DNA of 32,211 nucleotides from Clostridia bacterium (GTDB lineage: Bacteria > Bacillota > Clostridia > RUG12999). Below, in pieces: positions 14,401 to 24,600 of this stretch; the stretch's first letter is position 1, and every line of letters starts with the position of its first letter. The notes under the pieces are model-generated. The model searched no databases. It was given only the letters and a program-made list of their open reading frames with translations, and was not told the origin of the DNA. The DNA lies in NCBI GenBank assembly GCA_022801925.1, contig JAAWTG010000033.1:1-32211 (forward strand). Reading direction: 5' to 3'. Made by a program: the position numbers and the translations under genes.

Positions 14401-14764
14401 ACCGACATTCGGTGATGTTCCGGCGGACGCATGGTATGCCGGCGTTGTTTTGGCGGCGGCGGACGCGGGACTGATGGAAGGCAGCGGCGGAATGCTGCGG
14501 CCCGAAGATCCCATCACGCGGGAGGAAATGGCAAAAATTGTGGTGAAAGCCTATGCCTACCGTGGGAAAACACTGCCGGAGACAGAGGAAAGCGCAGCGT
14601 TTACAGACGAAGAGACAATTTCCGGCTGGGCGCGGGAAACGGTTGCTCAGGCGGTGAAATTAGGACTCATACAAGGTTATGAAACAGGAGAGTTTTTGCC
14701 GCAGGCAGGATTGTTGCGGGAACAGGCGGCGGTGGTACTCTACCGCTTGATGGAAATACTGTAA
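11462..14764 (+). CDS. Exported discoidin/Ig-like protein with C-terminal SLH anchor
   Basis: 1100 residues. Signal peptide 1-25 (cleavage near AAA-EE). Two F5/8 type C (discoidin, CBM32-like) domains lie at about 27-152 and 160-295, each with the N-A-L-G-K/R-P start and the RYVRF/RYVKLE plus EI-E/T-V/L ending. An atrophied Ig-like domain with WESDKPDVINAQTGEVTR is at 300-398, then a beta-rich region 405-560, another Ig-like unit at 565-645, a degenerate discoidin at 646-772 and a further beta unit. A Gly/Ser linker (865-905) leads to three SLH repeats (about 925-1095) that should bind cell-wall-linked secondary polymer. No catalytic domain is recognisable, so I read it as a carbohydrate-binding surface protein, though an unrecognised enzyme in 405-640 is not excluded. 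Confidence 0.85.
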   Translation: MKKGIGFILCIALLSGMFFLPAAAAEENYALGKPATTNSVYADDAKWSAGAAFDGDASTRWASKAGETEYWIQVDLEQTRSINKMTFQQYQSRVLKYSVEVSADNLVWTTAAEGDSMGVNKEITFPKADARYVRFNILEWSAEPTFYEITVSGGTEAAMTTTGNLALKRPVTASSEHSATYDASKIVDGKMDTRWAAFSSEGAPDADCRWINIDLGAVKPINQMKIYEFSARIQDYKIMGSADGETWNELKSGTLSGNNKNTTLEFPVACVRYVKLEIYQYTDHPTIWEIELYCTSAAGDYLQYYQFADFVNASVLTDQPTDAITGNLNMPLPNSVTAGSLTADVTWESDKPDVINAQTGEVTRQAEDTPVTITARAAIRGMTEVPPVEISFTVTVKAAAADIPVLEVLQEPVTVETEPWTADLKQQSGFDLNAPLAAELDVSAQNAQNMTVSLGQENAPFAQIQFTGDTYSIAYGSPMRLWRKEGNYPAQGAHVKFRFEINRMTGTMDALVDEGTGWKTALHNVKGMNTISALDKIWAAFGSGSLSVHSAQVRMTPKLAVELLKEQFDFTKLSDEKSMCVSKDLTLPKTLLAAPAQWQSSNEAAINTETGAVDTTQSGITTLTVTAAFGSEVFEKSFRVMFGGGNLLAGAAVETTGKSISGGGIENLLDEDMDTSYLTRSTKPYEITVDFPQETVVSHLTLFEASKSTGKITKFSIEAKNEIGDYEQIAQGTEIGEELTVPCALRETTQLKIKVEAFEKGSTGFAEITGSYAPTAAQVLEGDLAVIGMYMQAFIDMNVLPAIGIFGSELTWTSSNTDLMKLERQEDVYILKPTYGAQTKVINLRVDARYQQASDMRAYTVGVEGTGGSVGAPGGSNGGTSGSSGGGGGNRGGGSSGGTGGIGMQVPIVSDTNVKPVPLPTPDTKAELNGHWAQTELGEIVDRGILQGDGTSLRLADGVTRAEFAAMLSRTLQLSAADYRPTFGDVPADAWYAGVVLAAADAGLMEGSGGMLRPEDPITREEMAKIVVKAYAYRGKTLPETEESAAFTDEETISGWARETVAQAVKLGLIQGYETGEFLPQAGLLREQAAVVLYRLMEIL

Positions 14765-14792
14765 AAAGGGAGAGAAAGGTAGGGTTAAAACT

Positions 14793-17456
14793 ATGAAACA
14801 TATCAAATGGATTGTGATGATACTGACCGCTTGCATGTTGCTCGGCGTAGGAGGATTCGCACAGGCAGCGACAGAAAAAGCATTGTTTGACGTCACCTCG
14901 CTGGGCATTATTCAGGGAGATGAAAACGGAGATTATAAACTGGATTCGCCGCTGACGCGCGCGGAATTTATGGAAGCGCTGCTGAAATTTTTGCAATATG
15001 ACGAAGCGGCGAAGATTGCGGATGTGCAGAAACATTTCACAGACGTTTCCTCAGACGCATGGTATGCACGTGCAGTATCGTTTGGCGTACAGATGGATTT
15101 GATGAACGGCTATGGCGACGGTACATTCGGACCAGACAATGCCATCAGCTTGGAAGAAGCAGTGAAAACCGTGGTGGTGTCGCTGGGATATGGCGCAGTA
15201 GCAAACGGACGCGGCGGATATCCGACAGGGCACATGCTGGTTGCGGCGGAAAACGGACTGCTGAAAAATATTTCCCAGGAAAACAGTTTTACCCGCGGCG
15301 ACTTGGTGGAACTGCTGTATAATGCACTGGATATGGATTTGATGGTGCAGTCTGTACAGGACGGACAGATGATTTACGAAGTGGCGAAAGGGGAAACCAT
15401 TCGCGGACGCCATATGAAAGAAAACAGCGATGAAACAACCTATAAAGCAAAAGGTATCGTATCTGCCAATGCAGATACTTGGCTGGACGTGCCGGTGCAA
15501 AACATGAAAGACAACGAAGTGATGATTGACGGCATTATCTACCGCGTAGGCACAACAAATGCTGCGGCGCTGCTGGGACAGGAAGTGGATTTCTATGCCG
15601 TGCGTGGCGAGGACGACCGCTATACGCTGGTGAGTGTGAAACCGACGCGCAACAACCACGTTGTCTCGTTGCGGGAGAACGATATCAAAAGTACTACGTT
15701 GTCTCAGATAAAATATTATGGTGAAAATGAACGGGAAGAACGATTTGATATTGCTTTGCAGCCGATGATTGTGAAAAACGGCGTCATCATTAAAATTTAT
15801 ACAGAAAACGCGTTGCAATTTGAAAAAGGTTCCATCACCTTGATTGACAATTCCGGAGACGAAGCGGCAGACGTGATTTTTATTGACGAATACCAAAACG
15901 TACAGGTAGAAGAAGTGCGCGAAAACTTGATTTACCTTATGCCCGGCTCCGAATTGGACGGCAGCCGCCTTATCAATGTGGACAAAGAAAATAAAGACGT
16001 GAAATATCATATCAAAGACAAAGACGGTAAAACGCTGGAAGTGAAAGAGATTCAAAAAGAAGACATCATCAGCGTCACCGTTGACGAATATAAGACACTG
16101 TATAGCTTGGTGGTGTGCCGCGAGACAGTGGAAGGAACTATAGATGAAATCACAGAGGACGGTATGGTGATTGGCGCAGCTTTCTATGAAGCGGACGACG
16201 CAGTGATAGCCGGCGTCAAAGTCGGCGATTCTGTCACAGCATATCTGGATTGGCGCGGCGAAGTAGCGCAGACGAAGGAACTTTCCTCTTCCATGCTCTA
16301 TGGCTACATCGCGCAGATTGGACAGCAAGGCGGATTCGGAAACACGCAAATTAAAATGGTAACAGGAAAACTGATTCAAGAAGACATTGAAACAAACGAG
16401 CAAAATAAAGACGACAAAAACGAAATCAAGGTTTTGGTGTGCGAAAACGAAAAAGTGGAAATCTTGGATGTGGCGGACAAAGTTTCGTTTAACGGACGGA
16501 GCATTGGCGCAAGCAGTTTGGCACAGCAAATTGACCCCACGCGCGGACTGGCGGTAAAATATACATTGGGTGCGGACGGCAAAGTTCGTTCCATTGAATC
16601 GGCCGAGCTGCGCGGCGGCGAAGTGGGACAGAAAATCAAATATGACGTGCGCGACAAAGTGTTCGGCGGTATCACCAACATTCAGAGTTTCGCCATTGAT
16701 GCAAACACGAAAGTAATCTGTCTGCCGGAAACCGTAAACAATGATGAAGATTACATGGTGCAGGTGCGTATTGACAACACAGACAGTTCACGGCGGTTTA
16801 ATGCGCAGGGCTATGAATATGACCCGATAACCAAAAAAGTGAAATTGCTGGTGGTGACGGAAGCCATGGACGCAAATCAGGCGTCTAACGTTGACATCAA
16901 CAAAGCAAAGCTGGGCATGGTGAAAGAATTACGAAAATATACAGACGAAAGCATGGAAACAAAATATAAAGTCATCATTGTGGAGGAAAGCGGCGAAAAA
17001 ACCTATGAAACCGTTAATATTATTGACAAAAACCGCGCCATCACCGATTTGAAAAAAGGCGACCTGATTTATTTTGTGAAAAACGGTCAGGACAAAATTG
17101 AAAACGTGAGAAAGATTTATGCGTTCGGCGAGGGCGTTGGCACTTTCTACCGGTATCAGGGAACGGATAACGAACAAATCAGCGGATATTTGCAGAGTCT
17201 CGACTTTGACGAAATTGATGTGATGAAAAACATATTGGTGATAAAAGCGACCATTGATTTAGACGGCAGCAGTGAAGCGATTGGCATTGCACAGCGTAAC
17301 GCACCGCCGACCTTCCTCTATGAAGAAGCAACGAAGGAAATCCGTCCGGCGGCGCTGCGGGAAGCGATTCCGGTAGGTTCCGACGGCAGCGGCGCAGACC
17401 GGCTGTTTATCATCATGCCGAATGACGACGTGAAAGCTTGCGTCATTGTCCGCTGA
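14793..17456 (+). CDS. Exported protein with N-terminal SLH repeats and a large unknown region
   Basis: 887 residues. Signal peptide about 1-26 (MKHIKWIVMILTACMLLGVG, ending AQAA). Three SLH repeats follow directly: about 29-70 (LGIIQGDENGDYKLDSPLTR), 83-125 (FTDVSSDAWYARAVSFGVQM) and 146-187. The remaining ~700 residues are rich in short beta strands, with many D-G-x and V-K/E patterns, and match no family I know. One segment, YKAKGIVSANADTWLDVP at about 217, resembles the start of a repeating beta module. The SLH repeats are N-terminal here, unlike in the three sister proteins of the operon. It could be a structural S-layer or scaffold protein or a new binding protein. The start codon is the first in frame after the signal-compatible region, with GGGAGAGAAAGG upstream. 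Confidence 0.8.
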   Translation: MKHIKWIVMILTACMLLGVGGFAQAATEKALFDVTSLGIIQGDENGDYKLDSPLTRAEFMEALLKFLQYDEAAKIADVQKHFTDVSSDAWYARAVSFGVQMDLMNGYGDGTFGPDNAISLEEAVKTVVVSLGYGAVANGRGGYPTGHMLVAAENGLLKNISQENSFTRGDLVELLYNALDMDLMVQSVQDGQMIYEVAKGETIRGRHMKENSDETTYKAKGIVSANADTWLDVPVQNMKDNEVMIDGIIYRVGTTNAAALLGQEVDFYAVRGEDDRYTLVSVKPTRNNHVVSLRENDIKSTTLSQIKYYGENEREERFDIALQPMIVKNGVIIKIYTENALQFEKGSITLIDNSGDEAADVIFIDEYQNVQVEEVRENLIYLMPGSELDGSRLINVDKENKDVKYHIKDKDGKTLEVKEIQKEDIISVTVDEYKTLYSLVVCRETVEGTIDEITEDGMVIGAAFYEADDAVIAGVKVGDSVTAYLDWRGEVAQTKELSSSMLYGYIAQIGQQGGFGNTQIKMVTGKLIQEDIETNEQNKDDKNEIKVLVCENEKVEILDVADKVSFNGRSIGASSLAQQIDPTRGLAVKYTLGADGKVRSIESAELRGGEVGQKIKYDVRDKVFGGITNIQSFAIDANTKVICLPETVNNDEDYMVQVRIDNTDSSRRFNAQGYEYDPITKKVKLLVVTEAMDANQASNVDINKAKLGMVKELRKYTDESMETKYKVIIVEESGEKTYETVNIIDKNRAITDLKKGDLIYFVKNGQDKIENVRKIYAFGEGVGTFYRYQGTDNEQISGYLQSLDFDEIDVMKNILVIKATIDLDGSSEAIGIAQRNAPPTFLYEEATKEIRPAALREAIPVGSDGSGADRLFIIMPNDDVKACVIVR

Positions 17457-17479
17457 CGCGGAGAAAGGATGGGGAAGCA

Positions 17480-20400
17480 ATGAACAGGAAACGGTTAGAG
17501 GCACTGTTATTGACGTTTATGCTGATGCTTGGACTTGCGGTAGTTCCGCAGGCAGGGCTTGCGGCGGACGAGAATTTGGCACCAAGCGCCGCGGCGATTA
17601 CCAGCAGCGACTTCAATTCAGGTTTCGGCAAAGAAAAACTAAATGACAAAATCACCTCCGGCGCAAACAATATGCGTTGGACGACTGACTGGAGCGTTGC
17701 GGCAAACGCTATTGGTCAGTGGTGCGGCGTGGAATTTGATGCGCCGACAAAAATAGATAAAATTGTTTTTTATGAATATGATTCCAGAATCACGGAATAT
17801 AAAGTGGAATATATGGACGCAAGCGGCGCATGGAATACTGTGCAGAAGGACGGCGCAGCGCTTGCGAATCAGACAAAAGAGGCAAAAGAAACGGTGAATT
17901 CGGCGCATTCCGTTGCCAATACCGTGACATTTGACGCGGTGGAAGCAAAAGCAGTCCGGATCTATATTGTGAATGTGGGAGCAAAAGCCGGTGCGAGTAT
18001 CTGGGAATTTGAAGTATATAATACATCAGTCATCACAGCAGATACCAACTTGGCGCTGCGCGGCACGGGCGTTGCGGATACGACAAAGTCAACCACAGAT
18101 TCACGCTTTTTGGCGGCAAACCTGAATGACGGTAGCACTTCCGGCAATTCCCGCTGGTCGTCCAACTGGAATCTGAGCATGGCAGACGTTGTGGGTGTGT
18201 GGGTAGGTATTCAATTTTCAGAAGCTATTGCGTTTGATAAAATTACGATAAAGGAATTCCAAGGTCGTGTGACAAAATTTATCATAGAAGTATCAGACGA
18301 TGGAGAAAATTGGACAGCGGTGAAACAGAGCGGACAGGAAATGTCCGTGCAGGAAAAAGAATATCAAAAAACCTGCACAAACAGTCTGCGTAGTTATGAC
18401 ATCAGCTTTGATCGCGTGAAAGTAGCCTATGTCCGCTATCGTATTGCGGAAGTGGGCGAGGCGGCGCCCAGCATCTGGGAAATTGAGGTATATGACAGTC
18501 TGGCGGGCGCACCGTTTGAAGAAGCGGAGGACGAAGCAGCGTTTCAGGCGGACGTGGACAGCGTGACGGAAGCGTCTTTGTTGGGAAACAATCCGAATGC
18601 GCAGAATATCACAGAAGATTTGACTTTGACTGCCTCACCGATGCCGAACGGAACACGGTTGGTTTGGTCGGTTGTCAGCGGCGGCGAATGGATTGATAAT
18701 AAAGGAAAAGTGACGCGTCCGGCAGCGGATAGCGCAGACCAGACGGTGCAGCTAAAAGCAGCGTTTACCAGTCCGGGCGGCACTTATACAGATGAAAAAA
18801 CGTTTACCTTTACGGTTTTAAAACAGGACGCAGGATTGATAGAAGAACAATTTCAGCAGGATATTGGAAGTGTGACGGAAGCCTATCTGTTAGGCGCGAA
18901 TCCGGACGCAGAGCATGTGCAATGGAGTTTGAATCTGCCGGTCAGCCCCTTGCAGGGTGGTACCACCGTGGCATGGAGAGTGACAAGCGGAACGGCAATT
19001 GCGGAAAACGGAAAGGTGACACGTCCGGAAACGGAAGCGCAGCAAGTAACGCTGCAAGCGGCATTCACCAAAGCGGGCGCGGCAGAAGCGTCAGAAACAC
19101 GCGATTTCACCTTCACGGTTTTGCCGGACGAAAAAGCAGTTTGGAAACTGGTGGAAAACGTGAAAGTGGAGGATCCGCGCGGCGCGTCCACCTATACGAT
19201 TACACAGATTACAGACGGTATCTCATCCTCCGGCGCGAAGAATGGCGGCGTGCAGTTCGGACAGCTGACAAACAATGAAGTGCCAAGTACCAATCGCCCC
19301 GATATGCGGCTGAATTTTGCAGATAAAATCAAACCGGGCAAAAAATACTATGTGGAAATGACGCTACAAGCGGATATGAAAAAAGGTGAAGCGCGTGTTA
19401 TTGTGCTAAACAGCACAAATGGCGAAGGAGCTTTGTTCATTTTCCGCTCCAGCAATACGCTGGGACTGGCGGCGAACAATGGCAGCGGTCGAAACTGGAT
19501 TGATAGTGAAGTAAAGATTAACCACACGCATGGCAAAGAGGAAACCATTGGCATCTATTATGACACGGGGACAGGGGCATTCCAGCATGTCAGCGGCGGC
19601 AAACTTGCTTCCCAGAAAACATATAAACCGTCCTACGGCAGCGGTATCGGCGGCGTACAGGTGAGTTATCAAGGCAAAGAAGGCGATAAAGACGCGTATA
19701 TCGTTACCAAAGGAATGAAAGTCTATGAATATGACGCGGACTATGCGGCGCAGATTGAGGCAGAATTCAGCGCACTGAGCGCGGCAGACCTCACGCAGCA
19801 GATTCCGGAAATGATAACAGGAGATCTCACGCTTCCATCGGCATTGCCCTGCGGCGTACCCATTCATTGGGAATCTAGTATGCCGGACGTGATAGGAACA
19901 GACGGAACGGTGACAAGACCGGAGGACGCGGAAAAAACAGTACGGCTCACGGCAAAAATTGACGAGACGGGACTTTCTCTTTCCAAGACCTTTGATTTCA
20001 CTGTCTTGTGGACAGGGGATGCGCGGATTGGATTCACGGAAGATGTTGCGCTTGTGACCTATGAGACATTAACTGCGCAGGAGCCGGATAAGCTGACAGA
20101 GAGCTTAACAATGCCATTCTCGCCGTTGCCGAACGGAACAACGGTGACTTGGACGTCCGATGATACGACAGTGCTGTCGGCAGAGGGCGTAGTGACGCGT
20201 CCGGCAGGCAGAAACCACCCTGTGACGCTGACGGCAAAATTCCAAAACGGCGAACTGTCTGCGGAAAAGACTTTCCAGTTCACGGTTTTGGCAGAGGGAG
20301 ACCTGCTGGAAAACATGGCGGCAGACGCGCGTCCTTCGGCGAATGTTGCGGCGCTGGAAGGCAGTATTGTTGCAGTAACAGACGGAGATTATGAAACCGC

Positions 20401-21628
20401 GTGGACTGTGGCGGACCAAAATCCGGCGGTGACGCTGGACTTGGGCAGCGCAAAATTGCTCACGCACGCTGTGATTTATGCGGAGGGCAATATTCAGAAT
20501 GCTGTTTTGGAAGTATCAAACGATAATATAAACTATACAAAAGCGGCGCAGTGGAACGCTTTGGCATATGGACAGGAAATTCAATTCCCGCTCACAGACG
20601 CACGTTATATCCGTCTTAATATGACGCAGCAAGACGAGACAGCTGTGAAGATATATGAAATAGAATTATATTCCATGCCATCAGACGAGGAACGCGTGCA
20701 GGCAGATGTGAAAGCGTTTACCTACACCAATCCCAAAGTGGTAACAGCGGACATCATACTGCCCACAGCGACAAAATACGGCAGTACGCTGGAATGGTCG
20801 TCCGACAACGCGGCGGCTCTGGACGCGCAGGGTCATGTAACGCGGCAGAGCGGCGACCAAAATGTGACGCTGACTGCAACGTTCCGCAGCGGCGATAAAT
20901 CGGAAACCGTCACGGTATATCACACGGTCAAAGGAACGAAACCGGCTGCCGGTCAGAGTCCCGGCGGCGGTGGAGGTGGTGGCGGCGGTTCCGTCTCCGG
21001 CGGCAGCGGCGGTGCAGGAATGCAGGTGCCGGTGATTCAGCCGGAAAATACGGTTCGACCGCAGCCACAGCCGCAAGAGACGCGGTTCTATGATGTGGAA
21101 ACGCAGCGTTGGTCTTATCCCTATATTGAACGGCTGGCGCAGCAAGGCATTGTAAATGGCAGCGGCGGCGCGTTTGACCCTGAAGGTCATTTGACGCGGG
21201 AACAGCTTGTGAAATTGCTGGTTACGGCACTTAAACTGGACATTGGTACACAAAACACAACGTTTGCCGACGTGGCGGCGGGTGAGTGGTACAGCCCCTA
21301 TATCGCGGCGGCGGCACAAGCAGGCATTGTCAGCGGTATCAGTGAAACGGAATTTGGCGTAGGAGAATACGTCAGCAGAGAAGATATGGCAACCATGATA
21401 TGCCGCGCACTGGAGAAAAGCGGTGCACAGTTCGGCAATCAGAACGCAGCAGACGTCAATTTTGCCGACAGCGCACAAATCAGCGCATATGCACAGGAAG
21501 CAGTTATAAAGTTGGCTGCGCTGGGGATTTTAAACGGTGAAAACGGCAATTTCCTGCCGGCGGACACTGCAACAAGAGAGCAAGGTGCGAAAGTCATTTG
21601 CATGGTGCTCGATAAGATAGGCAGATAA
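17480..21628 (+). CDS. Giant multi-discoidin, Ig-like and SLH surface protein
   Basis: 1382 residues from the ATG at 17480, chosen because it gives a clean signal peptide (1-29, ending GLAA-D) and has GAAAGGATGGGG upstream. A start 42 bases earlier would bury the signal. Domains: F5/8 type C at about 31-182 and 189-340; Ig-like units 352-448 and 453-548 sharing the GxVTRPxxxxxxVTLxAxFxxxG pattern; a concanavalin/laminin-G-like beta domain about 552-752; Ig-like units 755-845 and 850-938; a third discoidin 943-1066; a last Ig-like unit 1070-1150; a polyglycine linker with GGGGGGGGG at 1162-1171; and three SLH repeats 1200-1375. Probably a wall-anchored polysaccharide-binding protein. No catalytic residues recognised. 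Confidence 0.85.
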   Translation: MNRKRLEALLLTFMLMLGLAVVPQAGLAADENLAPSAAAITSSDFNSGFGKEKLNDKITSGANNMRWTTDWSVAANAIGQWCGVEFDAPTKIDKIVFYEYDSRITEYKVEYMDASGAWNTVQKDGAALANQTKEAKETVNSAHSVANTVTFDAVEAKAVRIYIVNVGAKAGASIWEFEVYNTSVITADTNLALRGTGVADTTKSTTDSRFLAANLNDGSTSGNSRWSSNWNLSMADVVGVWVGIQFSEAIAFDKITIKEFQGRVTKFIIEVSDDGENWTAVKQSGQEMSVQEKEYQKTCTNSLRSYDISFDRVKVAYVRYRIAEVGEAAPSIWEIEVYDSLAGAPFEEAEDEAAFQADVDSVTEASLLGNNPNAQNITEDLTLTASPMPNGTRLVWSVVSGGEWIDNKGKVTRPAADSADQTVQLKAAFTSPGGTYTDEKTFTFTVLKQDAGLIEEQFQQDIGSVTEAYLLGANPDAEHVQWSLNLPVSPLQGGTTVAWRVTSGTAIAENGKVTRPETEAQQVTLQAAFTKAGAAEASETRDFTFTVLPDEKAVWKLVENVKVEDPRGASTYTITQITDGISSSGAKNGGVQFGQLTNNEVPSTNRPDMRLNFADKIKPGKKYYVEMTLQADMKKGEARVIVLNSTNGEGALFIFRSSNTLGLAANNGSGRNWIDSEVKINHTHGKEETIGIYYDTGTGAFQHVSGGKLASQKTYKPSYGSGIGGVQVSYQGKEGDKDAYIVTKGMKVYEYDADYAAQIEAEFSALSAADLTQQIPEMITGDLTLPSALPCGVPIHWESSMPDVIGTDGTVTRPEDAEKTVRLTAKIDETGLSLSKTFDFTVLWTGDARIGFTEDVALVTYETLTAQEPDKLTESLTMPFSPLPNGTTVTWTSDDTTVLSAEGVVTRPAGRNHPVTLTAKFQNGELSAEKTFQFTVLAEGDLLENMAADARPSANVAALEGSIVAVTDGDYETAWTVADQNPAVTLDLGSAKLLTHAVIYAEGNIQNAVLEVSNDNINYTKAAQWNALAYGQEIQFPLTDARYIRLNMTQQDETAVKIYEIELYSMPSDEERVQADVKAFTYTNPKVVTADIILPTATKYGSTLEWSSDNAAALDAQGHVTRQSGDQNVTLTATFRSGDKSETVTVYHTVKGTKPAAGQSPGGGGGGGGGSVSGGSGGAGMQVPVIQPENTVRPQPQPQETRFYDVETQRWSYPYIERLAQQGIVNGSGGAFDPEGHLTREQLVKLLVTALKLDIGTQNTTFADVAAGEWYSPYIAAAAQAGIVSGISETEFGVGEYVSREDMATMICRALEKSGAQFGNQNAADVNFADSAQISAYAQEAVIKLAALGILNGENGNFLPADTATREQGAKVICMVLDKIGR

Positions 21629-21641
21629 GGAGAGGAAGGTA

Positions 21642-24600
21642 ATGAAAAATCATAGATGGATAGCGGCATTGCTGAGCGGTTGTATGATGGTAAGTGCGGC
21701 GGGCGCTGTCGGTGCGCAGGAGCAGGAAACTGCTCCCGCACCGGAGACGACCATGCAGCAGCTTTTGGAAAATGAGGCACTGCCGATTGCGCAGGAACCG
21801 GAGACGGAAAACAGCGTATTACCGCAGGAGAACGGTGCATCGGAGGTGGATTTGACATTGGAATCACAAGAAGCGGCGGAACAAATTCAGGCGACCTCAT
21901 TGGTGGCGCCGGATACGAGCGAAATGACGCAGGACGAATATTTTCAGTCTACCATTGACCAATATGACCAATATGACGAATTAATGCAAGACCCGCAGGT
22001 GATTCAAGACGCAGATTTCTTCGGCGTGTGGGACGGCAGCAAATGGACACGGCAGCCCTATTTTGACTATAGCTATTCTTCTGATTTGGCAGCCACAGAA
22101 GCGGCAGCCAAACAGGGCGACTATGAAGCGGCAAAAGAAGAAATTCTGGAATATTACCGCAATACGTTCAAAACACACCGCCGCGGTCTTGCTGCTGTTT
22201 CCGACAAACGCAAACGGTTGGTTGCGCAGGCGACTTTTGAAAACCTGATTAAATTGTGGAACTACGGCGAACCAGTGGAAAAATGGAATATGACAGCGGA
22301 AACGCAGACCTTTGAAGCAGATGTGCGTAAAGATGTGGAAGCGGCAATCGGCGCTGTCACCACGCAAAAAGCGTTCAATATCATTGCACTGAAAAAAGAC
22401 GGCTATGAAGCTGTGTTCGACAGCAGAGAAGCAGGTGAAACGGGACCGCGCATTGAACTGACGGTCAACGGCAACTCCAGAACCATCAAGCCCATTGCAG
22501 ACGCCACTATTATGGCGGGCGGAAACCGGACAAAAAACTATGGCGCGGAAAAAACGCTGCGTGTGGAGGAATCCTATACCTCTATCGGCACGCAGGCGGA
22601 GGTAGACGACTATACCAAACGAGCCTATCTGCTGTTTGATTTTTCCGATTTGAAACCGGGAGATTCTATTGACAGCGCGGTGCTGAAGGTAAACGGTAAA
22701 ATGGTGAAAAGCGACAATCCCACCGCCGCGCCGCAGGACCGCGTGAGCAAAGACGTCATGCTGTGGGAATCCAAAGAACTGGGCTGGAAGGAAAATGAAA
22801 TTAACTGGTCGAACCGTACTATTGATATCTTTTCCTATGACGGCGAAATGGCGCCGCATTTGAGACAAATGACCGGCAGCACCACCATTCCTTCCTGGGC
22901 GGACAACATGAATAAATGGCAGTATGCGCCCAACATTGCAAAATGCTATTTATACTATACGCAGACGGGCAGAAGCGGCGGCGAGGTCTATGCCTACCAC
23001 GCAATCCGTATGCTGATGAACACCATTGTCCGTCAAAAAGCGGCAATCGGCACAATTGATAATTGTAACGGCTGTCACAATCTGGGACAGCGGGCGAAAT
23101 ACTATCCGGAAATGATTGATATGCTGCTGCCCAGCGAATATATGACGCCGGAGGTATTCACGGCAATTTTAAAAAATGTCTGGATGACAAACGACTATCT
23201 GGTGAAAAAATGGGATAGCAGTTCGGAGGGGAACAATTTCGGTTCCCTGCAGGCGGAGGGACTGTTCAATTTAACCATTCCTTTCATGGAGTTTGCCGAC
23301 GCAAGTAAACCGGCAGCCGGTCTGTCCGACCCCAATAAACCGGGCTCTATGCAGGGCGGCTGGCTGGCGGCGGCAAAGCACCGTCTGGGTTATAAGGTCA
23401 TGAAAGATTTGTTTGACGACGGCAGTTCCATTGAAGTGGGACTGGGCTATGCAGACCTCAACCTGAACACTTTTCTGAATTCCATTAAAAATGCGGAAAT
23501 GGTCGGCATGGACGGCAAGGAACTGTTCAGCGCGGCAGAACTGGAGTTTATGGAAAAATATGCGCTGTATCTGATGAATGCCGGCACGCCGACTTGGGGC
23601 GACTGGCAGCAGGGGCACGCCTATGGACATGGCAGCAACTATGCCGGCAGATGGGGTGTGCTGAATGAACTCACCCAAAATCCCTATTTGATGTGGGCAA
23701 CATCAGACGGAAAAGAAGGAGAAAAACCGGAATATACCTCCATTGCCTATGACATTGGACGAAAGGCAATTTTGCGTTCCGATTGGGGAAAAATGAACGC
23801 AAACAATACCATTGCCATGCAAATCAACGCGGACGGCGGCGTGAAATCCCACGGTCAAAACGACGATTTGGGTCTGAATTTCTATGCCTACGGACAGCAT
23901 TTTTTGGTGGACTCGCTGTATCATAACTATACAGCAACGCTTCCCATGAACCTATACTTAAATTCCACCCGTGCGCATAACACCATTGAAATCAACGGCG
24001 TAAGCCAAAAGGGCGGACAGGGCAGCAGCGGCAGCGACCCTGCCGGAAATCCCATTGTTAACCTAACCGGCGGACAGCAGGGCAGTATGCACCCTGAAAA
24101 TCGGGAGTTTAATACCATGTATAACTTCCTGCGGGCGGAAACCGTGAACTATAAAAACAATTCCGCAGTCGGCGGCAATTTCACCAACTACCGCGATATT
24201 TTGTTTTTAAAGAATGGTTTTGCTATTGTGACAGACTATGTAAGTCCGGACAACAGCAAAGAAAATACCTATGACCAAAACTGGCATTTCCTGCCGGGTG
24301 CAGGACTGACGCTGGATCCGGTGACAAATGCCGCGACAACGCATTTTGAAGGCGCGAACCTCATTTTGGCGCCCGTGAACCAAGCGCACGCGTTTGACAA
24401 AGCGCAGCTCACGGACGGTTGGTATGCGCCAAATGCCGGAACGGAAGTGGACGCAAAATATTTGACCTATGAAAAGAAACTCAGCGGCGCAACAACGTTT
24501 AATACGGTGCTCTATCCTGTCAAAGGAGGGGAACGCAAGAGCGTGACAACGCAGAACCTCACGCTGGACGTGCCGGAGGAAACAGCCAATGCCTTCCAAA

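Noticed and set aside
15051-16529. Long minus-strand open frame of 492 codons opposite the 887-residue SLH gene
   Set aside because: It has no ribosome site and its Cys/His/Phe-rich, low-information translation is typical of the antisense of a GC-biased coding gene.
17438-17479. Upstream ATG extending the 1382-residue protein by 14 residues
   Set aside because: It overlaps the preceding gene, lacks a ribosome site and would place charged residues before an otherwise clean signal peptide.
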